Program-made: the position numbers and the translations under genes
The notes under the pieces: generated by a model
The model's database searches: none
The model's input: the letters and a program-made list of their open reading frames with translations, nothing else
What the model was told of the DNA's origin: nothing
In this document: in pieces, positions 35,134 through 46,982 of the stretch
How the letters are laid out: every line of letters begins with the position of its first letter
How positions within the stretch are numbered: position 1 is the first letter of the stretch
Assembly: GCA_019915015.1 (NCBI GenBank)
Contig: JAHBBC010000003.1
Coordinates: 1,240,001-1,304,000, forward strand
Direction: 5' to 3'
Source of the DNA: Auriscalpium vulgare
Lineage: Eukaryota; Basidiomycota; Agaricomycetes; Russulales; Auriscalpiaceae
DNA: 64,000 nt

Positions 35134-38100
35134 ATGAACAACAGCGATCGAAGAGACGTCAATTCTCTTCACTTCAACTATCGCGACGCGTCTCAAGCGG
35201 GAGTGTGCGCTTATACCTCTCCATCCTCTCCCTACATCGTTGCTGAACAACTCGTAGGTGGAATCGAAACCCTACCCCGATCTGTACACCCTCAACACAG
35301 GTGAGTGACACACGCTACAGCTCCAGAACCTGCGGGTCAAACCTACTCGCACAGAACCAGTCCTGGAAACATCCCGACCCTTATTCTAGACGCCTACAAA
35401 GCAATTCGCTTGGGTCGTACCACGACAGGGCTACCACCGCCCATGAACCCAAGACGCAGGTGAGTGACACACGCTACAGCTCCAGAACCTGCGGGTCAAA
35501 CCTACTCGCACAGAACCAGTCCTGGAAACATCCCGACCCTTACTATAGACGCCTACCAAGCAATTCGCTTGGGTCGTACCACGACAGGGCTACCACCGCC
35601 CATGAACCCAAGCGCAGGAAGCTCGAGCCTGCTATACCGAGCACTTCTTACATCGTTCGACCCTCGAACTCTGCAAGGCGTCATCTAGATTCTTATGGTG
35701 CCCCCGAGAAGTTCGGTACCAAAGCCCAGGAGGTCATCGACGTGGATGAGATTGCAGATGAAGACACAGGAGAGCCTGTGCGAAGGCACCAGCGCTCCCG
35801 CAGCTCATCGGATCCTATTAACTTCATTGCTAGCCCCCCTCCTCCTGCTGCTGCTGCAACAGTCTCTCGTTATTGGTCGGTCTCGGGGTCTTCATCTTCG
35901 CCATATCACCCGCCTACACGTACACATGTCGAGGAGGGTGATTCCACAAAGCGAGTGCGCGAGCAACTGCGCCGTTCTGTGCCCCGTGAAGACACGCTTC
36001 ACGACGAGGACCGTGATTCTGTGGAGTCAGCTAGCGGCTTCGATGACGGCGGTGCTGTCGGGCGAGCGCATACGCCAAGTCGCACCACCCAGTTCCCACG
36101 CGTTCAGAAGAAAATCGAGTCCTTTAATCAAGAACACCAGCCAGTACGTATTATGGACCTTAAAACGCTTCCTGTGCAAAGCAGAATGAAACCACGAGAG
36201 ACGGTGAGCACGCACTACGGCTTCTTATCACTGCTGATGAGAACGATCAAGGCCGTACTCAACCGACTGAGCGATCCATTGACTGCCCCGTCCGGTTTCG
36301 CAACCAAGGGACGTGCCTCTACATCTGCTCCGATCACAGTGGTTCTGCCTCTTTCAACTTGGGCCGTAGGAATGGTGAATTATCAGTCGGAAGGCGTTGG
36401 TCCTGTCACCCTGCATTGGAGCACGCGGGACCGCAATCTCTATTTGCGAAGCTCTAAACACCCAGTGGCCTTTAAGTGTACTTTGAACGAAAAGGCTATC
36501 AACACCTTGATGATTGTTCCATCCCAGGTATGGTTTTGACTCGAGCATCTTCTTGGTTCCCTTTTCTCAGCCTTATATGCAGAACCTCCGGGGTGACCCC
36601 ACAGCGCAGTTGAGCTTCACGACACACGTATCTATTACCGGTCACTACGCCCATGCGTTGCAAGCTGGTAAGTCGATGATTTCTGTTTTAACCGGGAAAA
36701 ATACACTGTAGCCATAGGAACTACCCGACCGGATGGGCTCTTAACCGTGACATTCGACACGAAGGCCACTGAATGGAACCCGGAGAACTACGAGCGCTTG
36801 TGTACCTTTCTTAGGCAAGAGGCTTCGGATGTCCAACTCATTGAGTGATTCATCTTCTAGCGACGAACTGTCTGCGTTCGCTGACTCGTTTTGGGGGACT
36901 GCTCCTAGTGAACCTGGAGCGAAGGCGCTCTGGGAAGCGCTGTGGAATGCTGTGGATCTCAGCAACCGTCGTGACCAAAGGCACAACGATTCAATGGATG
37001 TAGACGAGCAATCACCTAAGGCTTCGTCCAAGCCCAGGGCTAGACCCGCTTAGTATGTTCTCTCTCTGGGCTTTTGCCTTTTTACGTGCAAGGCTCATCC
37101 ACCCGGAAGTCAAGGTACGGCGAAGGGAAAGGAGCCCGTCCGTCGATCCGTCCGGCTGTCTGGTCAGACTGACTTGCGTGTATCGCCAGCTGCGGATCCG
37201 GATGAAATGCATGTGTTCCACTTCGTCCTGTGAGTCTGTCTCTGATGTTTTTGTGCAGTATATTGGGCTGTCGATTCGGTACCGGCTCCTTGAACATCAA
37301 GAATTCTGACCTCGTGCGACTCGGGCCTGGGGAGTTCTTAAACGATACTTTGATCGAGTTTGGACTCAAGTGAGCAACATTCTGCAAGTATAGAGATGAC
37401 TGCTGATGGCGTAACAGACTGTGGTGGGCCGACCTTCAAGAGACGAATCCCAAGCTAGCCGACCAAATCCACGTCTTCAATTCTTTCTTCTACAAGAAAT
37501 TGTCGAATAAGAAGTACGGTTCTATTGCAACCTCTCAGGACTGCGAATTCATGTCGCTTCCCAGCCCCGATGTAGGCTACGAGAGCGTCCGAAAATGGAC
37601 AGCCAAGTTCGACATCTTCCAGAAGAAATACATCATAGTGCCGATTAACGAAAAGTACGTGTGTAGTCCGTTCTATCCCTTACGCTGACGTGTCTAATCA
37701 TGAGGCGTAGCGTGCATTGGTACCTAGCGATCATCTATCTCCCCGAACATGTTTTGCGGCCTCCTCCCATCAGCCAGACCAGCATCGCCGCTCGGAGGTC
37801 CACGCGACATCTCGAAACTGAACTCGCAGAAGATGGCACAGATGAGGGTACGGCTTCGACGTCTGTCATCCTGTCGCGGAATGGGACGCCACCTCCCGAG
37901 CCGGTTGCTCTTGCACCGTCTCGTTCTGTGTCGGTCGTTCCCGAGACCCCAGAATGCAGCCGAGCAGAGGAGAGCGCTGTTGAGAACTTGATCAGCTTCG
38001 CGGCTGCCACAGCTTTGATGACCTCAGACGACCAGCGCCATATTTCGACCGAGCCTGGCGAGATAGTGGACTTTGGCGAGCTATTGGACTTTGAGTCAAT

Positions 38101-39071
38101 GGACTTGGAGTACCCGCAATCTTTCACTGCATCCCCCGCTGCCCATCCCATCGACCTATCCGAGAACACTGACACTGAGAAGCGAAGGGATGCATCATCA
38201 TCGACGGATCCTCGTCCGGCTTCTCTAGGTGTACCACCGGCCCGTTTCTACGGATCATCATCCGCCAAAGGGAGCTCAAGAGCTACGTCCATCCCTGATC
38301 GTGAAGGAGATGTCGAAGACGTGATAGGTGTAGAGCCCATCGACGTCAGCGACGCTGAGAACGCCCCTGTGTGAGTACTTTCCGATTCAGTGCTACCCTC
38401 ATAGACTGAGTCGTCCCACAGTGACCAAATCACGCGCATCTATACGTTCGACTCGCTGTCGGCAAGACATCCGCAAGCCATCAAGCGTCTCGCCAGGTAC
38501 CTTCAGCTGGAAGCTCACGACAAGAAAGGCAAACCGATAGAGGAAACAACGGAGCCGAAAGGGAAGCAAGCTTTGGTGAGCAGATTTCTTTGGTATTCTT
38601 GCCGATGCCGACTCATGTCGGACGACGACCAGGTTCCGCATCAGCCGAATTATTGTGACTGCGGTATCTACCTTCTTCATTTCGCGAAGACCTTTATGAA
38701 GGACCCTGCTCTTTCTTCTCGCATCATAAATCAAGTGAGTTCTCCAAAACGCTTTCACAACGTTTTCTTACGCACCTGTCTAGACGAACTCTCCCAAGAA
38801 GGGTCGGAAACGGCCCCACGACCACTGGGATGGTGCTTCGGTTGGGTCCTATCGGGAAGAATTGTCGCTTCGTATACAATCCATGTCAGATGCGTGGAAG
38901 AAGGACAAGGAGGAACAGAAGAAGAGGGAGGATGCAGAGAGGGAGGCGAGCGGCGAGAAGGACCCCATCCCGGTGATGGATTCGGATTCGGATATCGAGG
39001 TCGTGCAGACGATCGAGCATCGGAAGGCCGCACCTCTTCGGAAGGCCACAGCCGCTGCTAGACTACGCTAA
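35134..39071 (+). CDS. ULP2: Ulp2/Smt4-type SUMO protease with 53-codon tandem duplication
   Basis: A nuclear C48 protease that trims SUMO chains. The first exon ends at about 35253 (YIVAEQL); the next starts at 35301 (VSDTRYSSRT). The long N-terminal part is low in conservation and has a KRRKLEP nuclear-signal-like stretch. The protease fold is split by an insert, as in Ulp2/SENP6: SLNIKNSDLVRLGPGEFLND, TLIEFGLK, then His in NENVHWYLAIIYLPEH. A roughly 200-residue acidic Ser-rich insert follows. Then comes Asp in RIYTFDSLSARHPQAIKRLA, and Gln and Cys in PHQPNYCDCGIYLLHF. The tail is a charged coil ending AAARLR. A frame break is suspected near 36,835 (QLIE then SSSSDELSAF). It shares an 84-bp divergent promoter with alpha-actinin. 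Confidence 0.85.
35301..35617 (+). repeat. Tandem duplication, 159-bp unit, two copies
   Basis: Units 35301-35459 and 35460-35617 are almost identical; I count three substitutions and one missing base at the end of the second unit. The unit is 53 codons, stays open and lies inside the ULP2-like reading frame. Each unit begins GTGAGTGACACACGCTACAG, which also resembles a splice donor. Confidence 0.92.
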
Positions 39072-39872
39072 CCCCCGCGCCAACACTTATCACCATAATG
39101 AGCTACTTGAATCATCCTACTACTTATTCATCAACTTAGTTCAACTGCATTTGTAATCACTCGTTTATACCAGCCCTTTAGTGAAAAACCGGTCTGGCTC
39201 CCTATGCCCCGGTATGCGCAGGGAGGGAAATGTGCATCCATCTGGCGTCAGCTGCGCAGTGCGATCCCGACAACAGCGCGCGTCGTCGCCGCATTTGTAC
39301 CGTAGACCAGCACTATCCCAACGCCAGCGCCGCTGCCTCGCTGCAGCTGCTACGGCGCTGCTTTGCCGCTTGACGCGGTCGCAGCGCTGTCGCTCCGCGC
39401 GCCGTCGCGGCGCTGCTTCGCTCAGCATCGCTGCAGGATAGGATAGGATTAAACCGCAGGGGTCCCGATGGGGGTCCGCTGGAGCCATGCGCATGCTTAA
39501 TCCGGCAATCGCGGTGAAGGCTCTCAGAAAATGTAAACAATCAACTGGACTCAGTGCATTGGATGTATACACACCTAGCATCGTGAAGTAAGTACAAGCA
39601 AGGGGATTGGCACGGAGGACAAGCGCTTTAGGGGAGAATACCACAAGCACGATAGATGTGCAAGTATGTAAAACTATGCAAGTGTAACACATATGCAGCT
39701 GAGAGCAGCGACAAGAAGGCAGCAACACCACGGCGTGCGAAGGGGTATCCAGAATGCAAAGTGAGAACGGGCGAACATGTCAATAAAAGTTAGTGGCGAA
39801 ATGAAAGAGCGGACGGGAAGTGTGCCGGACGGTAGGACAGCACCCCCAATGGAAATCGTAGATCCGGATTTC
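39072..39872. other. 0.8-kb intergenic stretch with GC-rich block
   Basis: Between convergent genes. Bases about 39,310-39,435 are dense in GCGCTGC and CGCTGCTTCGC-like words, followed by GATAGGATAGGATT. No gene, terminal repeat or RNA structure could be assigned. Confidence 0.4.
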
Positions 39873-41209
39873 TCAATGCGAGACGTGATGGACATGCCGC
39901 TTGCGACGGCGGGATGAGCCGTTGGGCAGAACGTCGGAGTGATTCAGAAAAATTAGATCGGGGGAGTCGGTGGGACTCGCCGGGGAGGCATCGCGGCGGG
40001 CGACAGTGAAAGTGGGCGAAACGTGCGGAGTAGTGGATAGGCCTGCAGTGCCCTTGGCGCCCTTGGCAAGGGTAGTCGTCGTTGCCACTCCAAGGCTCTC
40101 ATTAGCACTACCACCGATGGCGGTGGGGGCTTGGTGACTAGAGCTCTTCTGAGACAGGTAGATTCCGAGACCAATGGCAAGACCAGCACACTAAAGCGAC
40201 GATGTCAGACGATCGTGGAGAGGCGGGACGATCGGAGACTCACGACTAAGAGAACGATACCAATCACCCAAACCCAGCGAGACATGCGAGACGTGCCGTT
40301 CCGCGTCTTGCGAAGCCATGAGCTATAGAGTGGTTGTTAGTCAGCTGTTTGAAGGTTGCTTGATGGACGACTTGCCTTTCTTTCTGAGAAGGCGATTTCT
40401 TGCTTTCTTCCTTCGCAATCATACTGAAACGCCTCCAAAAATCGTCACCCTTCTCTCCACGTCTTGGAATGAGTTTCTCTTCAGAATTCCCGCGCATAAT
40501 TGAGTCCGGTCCCCATTTGACTTCAACTGGAGGGAGCGATCCTTTGGCCGGTCGGGCAAAGACTGGCTGAATTGGGGTCATTGTAGGGGGAAGAGGATGA
40601 GGGGTGCTTGGAACCGATATCGGGGCAGGTCTAGGAGGCGCCATGGCCAAGGCAGCCGGAGGCGGATGACGAGGAGCTCCCGCGTTCGCCAGACCCGGGG
40701 GTGCGCGGGGCATTTGGTAGGGTGCATCGGGGAAGGAGAGGGATTCGGCATTCTAAGAGCGGCGATAGGAGCTGCATACCCAGGACGTGGCGCTGCGAGA
40801 GGCACAGGCATGGAATTCACGTTCGGCGGGTGCTGTGGGACAGGCATCTTCTGGGGAGACGTGGCGGCGGCAAGGGCTGCATGCTTGTCTTGCTCGGTCT
40901 CGTCGTCATCATCGTCATCGAAGTCACCGTTCATGAGAGCCATTCCAAGGTTTCCCATGCCCGAAGTACGTTTCTCATCTGCGAGGTATCCATCATAGCT
41001 GACCGGAAGATGCGTGAGGAAGTGTAGCGATCAGAGAACAAGAAGACCCACTGATTGTAGGCCGAAGTGCGAGCGTTTGGATCTTGCTTGAGCTGATGTT
41101 GGTAGCGACGCTGAGGCTTTGGGTCGGCGAAGATGGAATCGGGTTCGTCGGTTGCGAACGGGGGCTTGCCTGCGAGAGGCGGGCGAGCCTGATATGCTGG
41201 GAGGGCCAT
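39873..41209 (-). CDS. Single-pass membrane protein of unknown function
   Basis: I do not recognise a named family. The N-terminal part is cytosolic-looking: MALPAYQARPPLAGKPPFAT, DPKPQRRYQHQLKQDPNART, an acidic run (NGDFDDDDDDETEQD), and a long Pro-rich stretch. A short conserved-looking block GDDFWRRFSMIAKEESKK precedes one membrane span built over an intron (WVWVIGIVLLV then CAGLAIGLGIYL). The outer C-terminal tail is Ser/Thr-rich and ends in a basic/His stretch (RRRKRHVHHVSH). The first intron is GT-AG after about residue 53. A frame change near 40,757 is either an intron end (CTTAG) or a base error. It is divergent from SMC6, with 286 bp between starts. Confidence 0.62.
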
Positions 41210-41495
41210 TTGTGCAGGGGGTATTTAAGGAGTGGTGCTTGTAGAGAAAGGACGCCTCGGAAAGCCAAGGCCGAGAAGAGGGGCGAAGGGAGGAAATGTA
41301 GAGAAAAAGAGAAAAACGTACGTCGAGAGAGAGCAGACGAAGGAAACAACAGCGACTGGAGACGGTTGCCTTTCCCGGCCGAAGCGCTGATATGCAGCCA
41401 CAAGGGCGCCGCGCACGTGGCCTTGCTTGGCCCTGTTTTCCACTCTCCGAGACGCGTCGCGCCCCGAGTCGCGTTGCTTGTCCACTCCCACCACC

Positions 41496-44400
41496 ATGCC
41501 TCCCAAACGTCGCGCCGTTGTCGAGAGCGACAACGAGGACCAGGATTCAGTCCCCTCTCCCAGCACTAAGCGCGCCCGTGTCGATGCACGCCAACAAGAG
41601 GGTCGCTCTCAGCCCGCGCCATCGGGAGAAAACTTGGAGCCACCCCCCGCGAGGGCTCGCGCCAGGAGACAACCCCGCGACGCAGCAGGCGAAGAGAACA
41701 TTGACGTGGACATTGAAGATGACGAAAGTGACGTAGTCGAGTTTCGCGATCAGACTGCCGAAGAAGACGAAGGCGCCCAAGCGCAGTTCGAGCAGGAGCA
41801 CGAAGAAACTATTCGCGAGTCCATTCGACAAAGAAATAAGATGCAAGGAGTAAGTCGCATTCACCCTTTCTGTGCCGATCTGTCTGATGTTGCGGTCCAG
41901 GGCGTTGCGAAGTTCGGTATCATCGAAGCCATAGAGATGCACCAGTTCATGTGCCACAAGTACCTCACGTTCAAATTTGGGCCCCAGATCAATTTTATCA
42001 TCGGTGTGTCGTCCTGTTTGCGCTATATTTTAATTAGATCATTGAATTGCTTCTTAGGTCACAACGGAAGTATGTATCAAATTCTGTCCCACTTTCGCTT
42101 CGTGCGCGGTTGCTGACGGCCTGTGCAGGCGGCAAGAGTGCCGTTTTGTCCGCAATCACTGTAGCACTTGGCGGGAAGGCGACATCCACTGGGCGAGGCA
42201 ATGGATTGAAGGCATTCATTCGCGAGGGACAATCGTCAGTATCCTCTTCGTTATTGACTCCCTTCCTCCGTTTGACCTGTTTCAACCTTACAGTGTCTCC
42301 GAGGTCTCAATTCAGCTGAAGAACCAGGGAGAGGAAGCCTACAAGCATGACGTCTACGGCGATAGCATCATCGTTACGCGTCGTTTCACCAAGGAAGGTG
42401 CTTCGTCCTACAAAATAAAGAGTCGGGACGGCAAGGTCATCTCGACCAAGCGCGAAGAGCTGTCTGCGATCTGTGACCATATGAACATCCAGGTTGACAA
42501 TCCCATGAACGTTCTGACTCAAGGTGATGCTCACTATAAAAACTTGGCAGTAGGCTATACTGATTACGCCTGAGCAGATGCTGCCAGGTATGCAATCTTT
42601 GCTTAGAGGTAGATATATGGCTATAGCAATCTGTAGGCAATTTTTGAGCGCATCGCATCCCTCCGACAAGTATCGTGTAAGCTATTTCGTTTTGTTGCTT
42701 ATCAGATTGAACTTTCTAACTCCCCAGTCTAGTTCTTCTTGAAAGGTACCCAACTCAGCCAACTCAGCGAAGAGTACGAAACATGCTTGGAGAATATCTC
42801 GCAAACCACCAAAGTCCTCATGCGCAAGAAAGAGGCCATTCCCGACTTGCACGCTCATTTCAAGGAGGCATCTGCCCGATTTCAAGAGGCGTCAAAAGCC
42901 AGGCAGCAGCGCCACAAGGCAGACGAGCTCAAGAAGGAATTGGCATGGGCGCACGTTGCGGCGAAAGAAGAGGCGGGTTTTCTGTCATTCTCCACGAAAG
43001 TGTTATTGACGGGCTCGCACAGGAGCTTCGTGAAAAGGTTAAGGAAACCGCAAAGGCGGAAAGCCGTATCCCAAAGATCGAGAAGAGCTTGGCAGATGCA
43101 GAGGTACCAATTTGCGACTCATGAAATAGTGATTGTCTAACGATGTGTCAGGCCAACTTTGCGGCCGCGACTACCGAAGTTGAAACTCTTGAACAAGAGC
43201 ACGAAAAATTGGGCAACATCGAGCACCTGCATCAGAGGAAGACGGAGCTTCAGGCAGAGTTCAATGGGAACAAGCGCAAAATCCTTGACTTGAGGGTAAC
43301 GTCATCTTACCCGTTGTCTATGATATTCGGTAACATTGTAAACAAGGCCGACGAGCGACGTATCAACGACGAATTGACATCTACAAAGAGACAAATTGCG
43401 GAGCTCGACAGGCGTATGAAGGAAGAGGCTGCTAAGAGTGCTGCTCACTCCGAAGCCAAGGTGGACCAGTTGCATCAACGGCTTGAATCCATCCGTGAAG
43501 AATTTCGTCAGACCGAAGAGGGGTTGAAGGCGAGCCTGACAGAAGGCCAAGCCAAGGATGACGAATCCAAGTCTGTCAAGACCAACGGAGACAATCTTCG
43601 ACGGGAGCTGGAGAGCGCAAAGCGGGACTACAGTGATGCGGAGGATCAGATCCAACGGTGCATAGACAACGAGAGGAACTCCCTCGCACCCTTCGGCAAG
43701 GGCATGAATGCTGTTCTCGAACAGATCTCGCGGATGCGCTGGCAAGGCCAGAAACCGGTCGGTCCACTGGGGGTCTATGTCAAGGTTACGGACCCTAAGT
43801 GGGCGCCCTTGCTCCGCATCGTCCTCGGTGGCTTGATGTCATCGTTCGCGGTCACCGACTCTCGAGACTTGCCTGCGCTGAAGAAGTTGTTAAAGGACTC
43901 CGGCAAGTAAGTCACCTTCGTTGCTAATACACGCGACCAGAATCTGACGCATATAATCAGCCATCATTGCCAGATCATCGTCTCCGAGGTTGATCTATTC
44001 GATTACCGAGAGGGCGAGCTCGACCGTCAATACCTGACTATACTTCGCGCCATTGAGGTCCGCACCTGTCTTTCAGCGCACTTCTACGTACGACTGACAT
44101 TGGAGCAGTGCTCCGACGAGTATGTCTTGCGTGTTCTCATCAATCAGGCCAAGATCGAGAGAACTCTCTTGGCGAACACACGTGCGGATGCAGACCAGCA
44201 GTTGAGCGAAGTTAGAGGAGGTGGCTCGGGTTTGTCTGCAGACCTATATCGCGTCACTCGTTTCTCGTGGGTTTCGTTATCCGTCGTGACTATGCCGAAA
44301 CTTATCCATTTTGCAGCGACGGAGGTGGTACGTCCAGCACGATGAACGCATTACGTTCGAACGACCCGAAGAACTTTCTGTTCATGAATAAAGATGCTGC

Positions 44401-46211
44401 GTCCCAAGTCGAGTGAGTCATGTAGATTATACACGGACTTCACCCCTTGATCACGACTGCAGTCACTACAGAGAACTTGCCCGGCAGGCAGAGGCCAAGG
44501 TGCATGAACTGATCAGACAAGACCGGGAGTTACACGAGAAATACGACAGCCTTCAGCGGGCCATCAGTACATTACGGGTTCGTGATACTGCTCGTTTGAA
44601 GCAATGTTGTGCCGTCTGACTTCAAGAATTGCAGTCCCAAGGAAACTCTTTCAAGACGTCGTTGGCTCGTCTCAAGCGTCAGCGCGAGCAAATCCAGTCC
44701 GAGATTAACGAAAACGTCCTCGTAGAAAGCTCGGGCCTCGACGTGGCTCTGCAGGTGCGATATGTGGCCATCTGAAGCGTCGCGCAGTAGCCCTGATCAT
44801 CCTTTGGCGCTCAGGAAATGGAGAAGGAGAAAGACACGCTGGTCGACCAATTCACTGGTGTCACTAGGCAGAAAGAGAAGCTCAACGAAGTGCAAGCACC
44901 TCTTTTGCTAGAGCTCAATGACATCAAAAGACAGGAGAGCGAGTTCGACGGCCTTCGCCAGGCCGCGACGGTGCGTCATTCAGTGTCGGAGTATCGGGTT
45001 TTGCTGAGCCAGCTATTCTCATAGGCCAGAATTGAAGGAGCTGTCGAACGGCGGTTGGAAGCCCAGAACGCTCAGAAGCATTGGGCTAACAAGGTCGTCG
45101 AAGAAGGAAGGAAGGTCGCCGAGGTCAAGGAGCGCGAAAATCTCGTGCAGCAAGAGTTCGAGGTATGTGCCGCCAACGTAACATAAGCACCCATACTTAG
45201 CGCAGGCATATAGGCGTGGACGGCCAAAGCAGAGGAGTACTGCGCTCGCGTCGATAATCCTCGGAAGGCGGAAGTCGTACAGCGTAATCTTGACTCGGTG
45301 CAGACAGCCTTGAAGGAGCGAGAGAAGAGGTGAGTCAGTATCGTGGAACTATTCAGCAATGTTGCTCACTATCTCTGTCAGACACGGTGCCACAGTCGAG
45401 GAGATGACGATCGAGGTCAACAGGGCAAAGACGGCTCTGGATACGGCTCAGAAGGATCTGAAGACCATGGCCGCGTTGAACCGAGTAAGATTGCCACCAT
45501 ACTCACGTCTGATAGTCCTCATTCAACCCCTTCAGGCGCTGAAGCAGTCTCTGCGAATCCGTCTGGAGAAATGGTACGACTTCCGGAGGCACATCGCCTT
45601 CCGATGCAAAGTCGTATTCCAATATCATCTTTCCAATCGTGGGTACTTTGGCAAAGTTCTATTCAACCACGTCGATGGCACTTTGTCGCTCAAGGTTGGT
45701 ATCCCGTTCTCTCATCGGCAACCTGTCCTGATTTCAAATTGGCAGGTGCAAACCGATGACCTCAATAGCACTCAAGGTGGTGGTAGTCGCGACAAGGATC
45801 CTCGGTCTCTCAGTGGTGGTGAAAAATCATTCGCGACCATCTGCTTGCTCCTCGCGATGTGGGAGTCCATCGGCAGTCCCATCCGTTGTCTCGGTAATGC
45901 ATTTCTTCGACGCTTGGGGATGCTCCCACTGATGCGAGAAAAAAATCAGATGAATTTGATGTCTTCATGGATGCTGTGAACCGGCGCATTAGTATGAAGA
46001 TGATGGTGCGTTGCGAGGTCCCGACGGCGCTCTATGATCTGACGGTGAACCCCAGATTGACACCGCCAACTCATCCGACGGCAAGCAATACATCCTCATC
46101 ACGCCGCAAAGCATGCAGAACATCCACGTGGGGACCACCGTGCGCGTCCACCGGATGTCGGATCCCGAGCGTGGCCAGGGCACTCTGGCGTACGGCAACT
46201 CTGTTGCATGA
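41496..46211 (+). CDS. SMC6: Structural maintenance of chromosomes protein 6
   Basis: Smc6 is the ATPase partner of Smc5 in the complex that resolves recombination intermediates and carries the Nse2 SUMO ligase. Start MPPKRRAVVESDNEDQ is preceded by a good context. The head reads KFGIIEAIEMHQFMCHKYL and Walker A GHNGSGKSAVLSAITVALGG, with the GHNGS codons on a 12-nt exon (42058-42069). Two long coiled coils flank a hinge (VGPLGVYVKVTDPKWAPLLR). The second head half has the signature RSLSGGEKSFATICLLLAMW and Walker B RCLDEFDVFMDAVNRRISM, then ILITPQSMQNIHVG, ending AYGNSVA. Many introns. Near 42,975 (GGCGGGTTTTC) the frame shifts by one base inside the first coil with no intron that fits. Confidence 0.93.
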
Positions 46212-46982
46212 GAAGTTGAACGTCGCCCCTGTAACATTATTTCTTGTGATCCGACGGTTCCCGGCATCGTTCTGCTCCTTTGACCTTGAACTGGCACGGC
46301 TCTGTTTTCGAATTGCCTCTTATCACCTTTATATAAATTCGAACGAGTCCTCATAATATGTCTAAGTCCCTGCGATGCTACGACACTTTTTATACATATC
46401 GCCTATTTTTCTTATAGCTATGTGACTATTGCGAAGGGCTTTTGGCGTACTTGTCTCACCACTTGACTCGATGAGCAAATGCCCATGCTGCGTCCTCCGG
46501 CGTCCGAAGGCCCAGTGCTTCTCAGGCGTTATTAATGTCGCGTGGCGTCGCGGAGCGCCCAAAGCACCCAATTGAGTCAACTGACCGATATCGGATTATG
46601 GTTTGTCCAGATGTAAGATTCGTCTATGCAGAAAGGCTTTCGGCGCGACTGGTGTACGGCAGGCATTCTTCAATTACCAAGGAGACCGACCGCTCGACGT
46701 CAGTTCACGCCCTCGAAAAGGCACAAGACCTTCACAACCGCTGGCTTCACAAGGTTCACAAGGGTCAGAGTGCGTTGCGTGAGGAAGATGCTCCTGAACT
46801 GTAAATCTTGCACCTTTCTCATGCCGATATGGCCGAAAAGGAAAAGACGAGGGAGCCCCGTCGGAGCCTCAAGGCGATGAATACTTGTCCCATCGTTCTC
46901 TTCAATTAAAGGGTACTTCGAGACGACGACGGATGACGATTATAGAAGGACTCTCACACAGTGGCTCCAGGGGATACACCAA
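46212..46982. other. intergenic between convergent SMC6 and E1-alpha genes
   Basis: Contains the two 3' ends and one possible small gene (46535-46804, listed separately). Nothing else is recognised. Confidence 0.4.
46535..46804 (+). CDS. Possible small hypothetical protein
   Basis: An 89-codon frame (MSRGVAERPKHPIESTDRYR to REEDAPEL) rich in charged residues, with a helix-like C-terminal part (HALEKAQDLHNRWLHKVHK). A short GT-AG intron near 46,601-46,631 may be present. After the TAA at 46802 the same frame reads on for 35 codons (SHADMAEKEKTREPRRS). The true end may therefore differ, through an intron or a base change. No family is recognised and it may be an accidental frame. Confidence 0.3.
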   Translation: MSRGVAERPKHPIESTDRYRIMVCPDVRFVYAERLSARLVYGRHSSITKETDRSTSVHALEKAQDLHNRWLHKVHKGQSALREEDAPEL

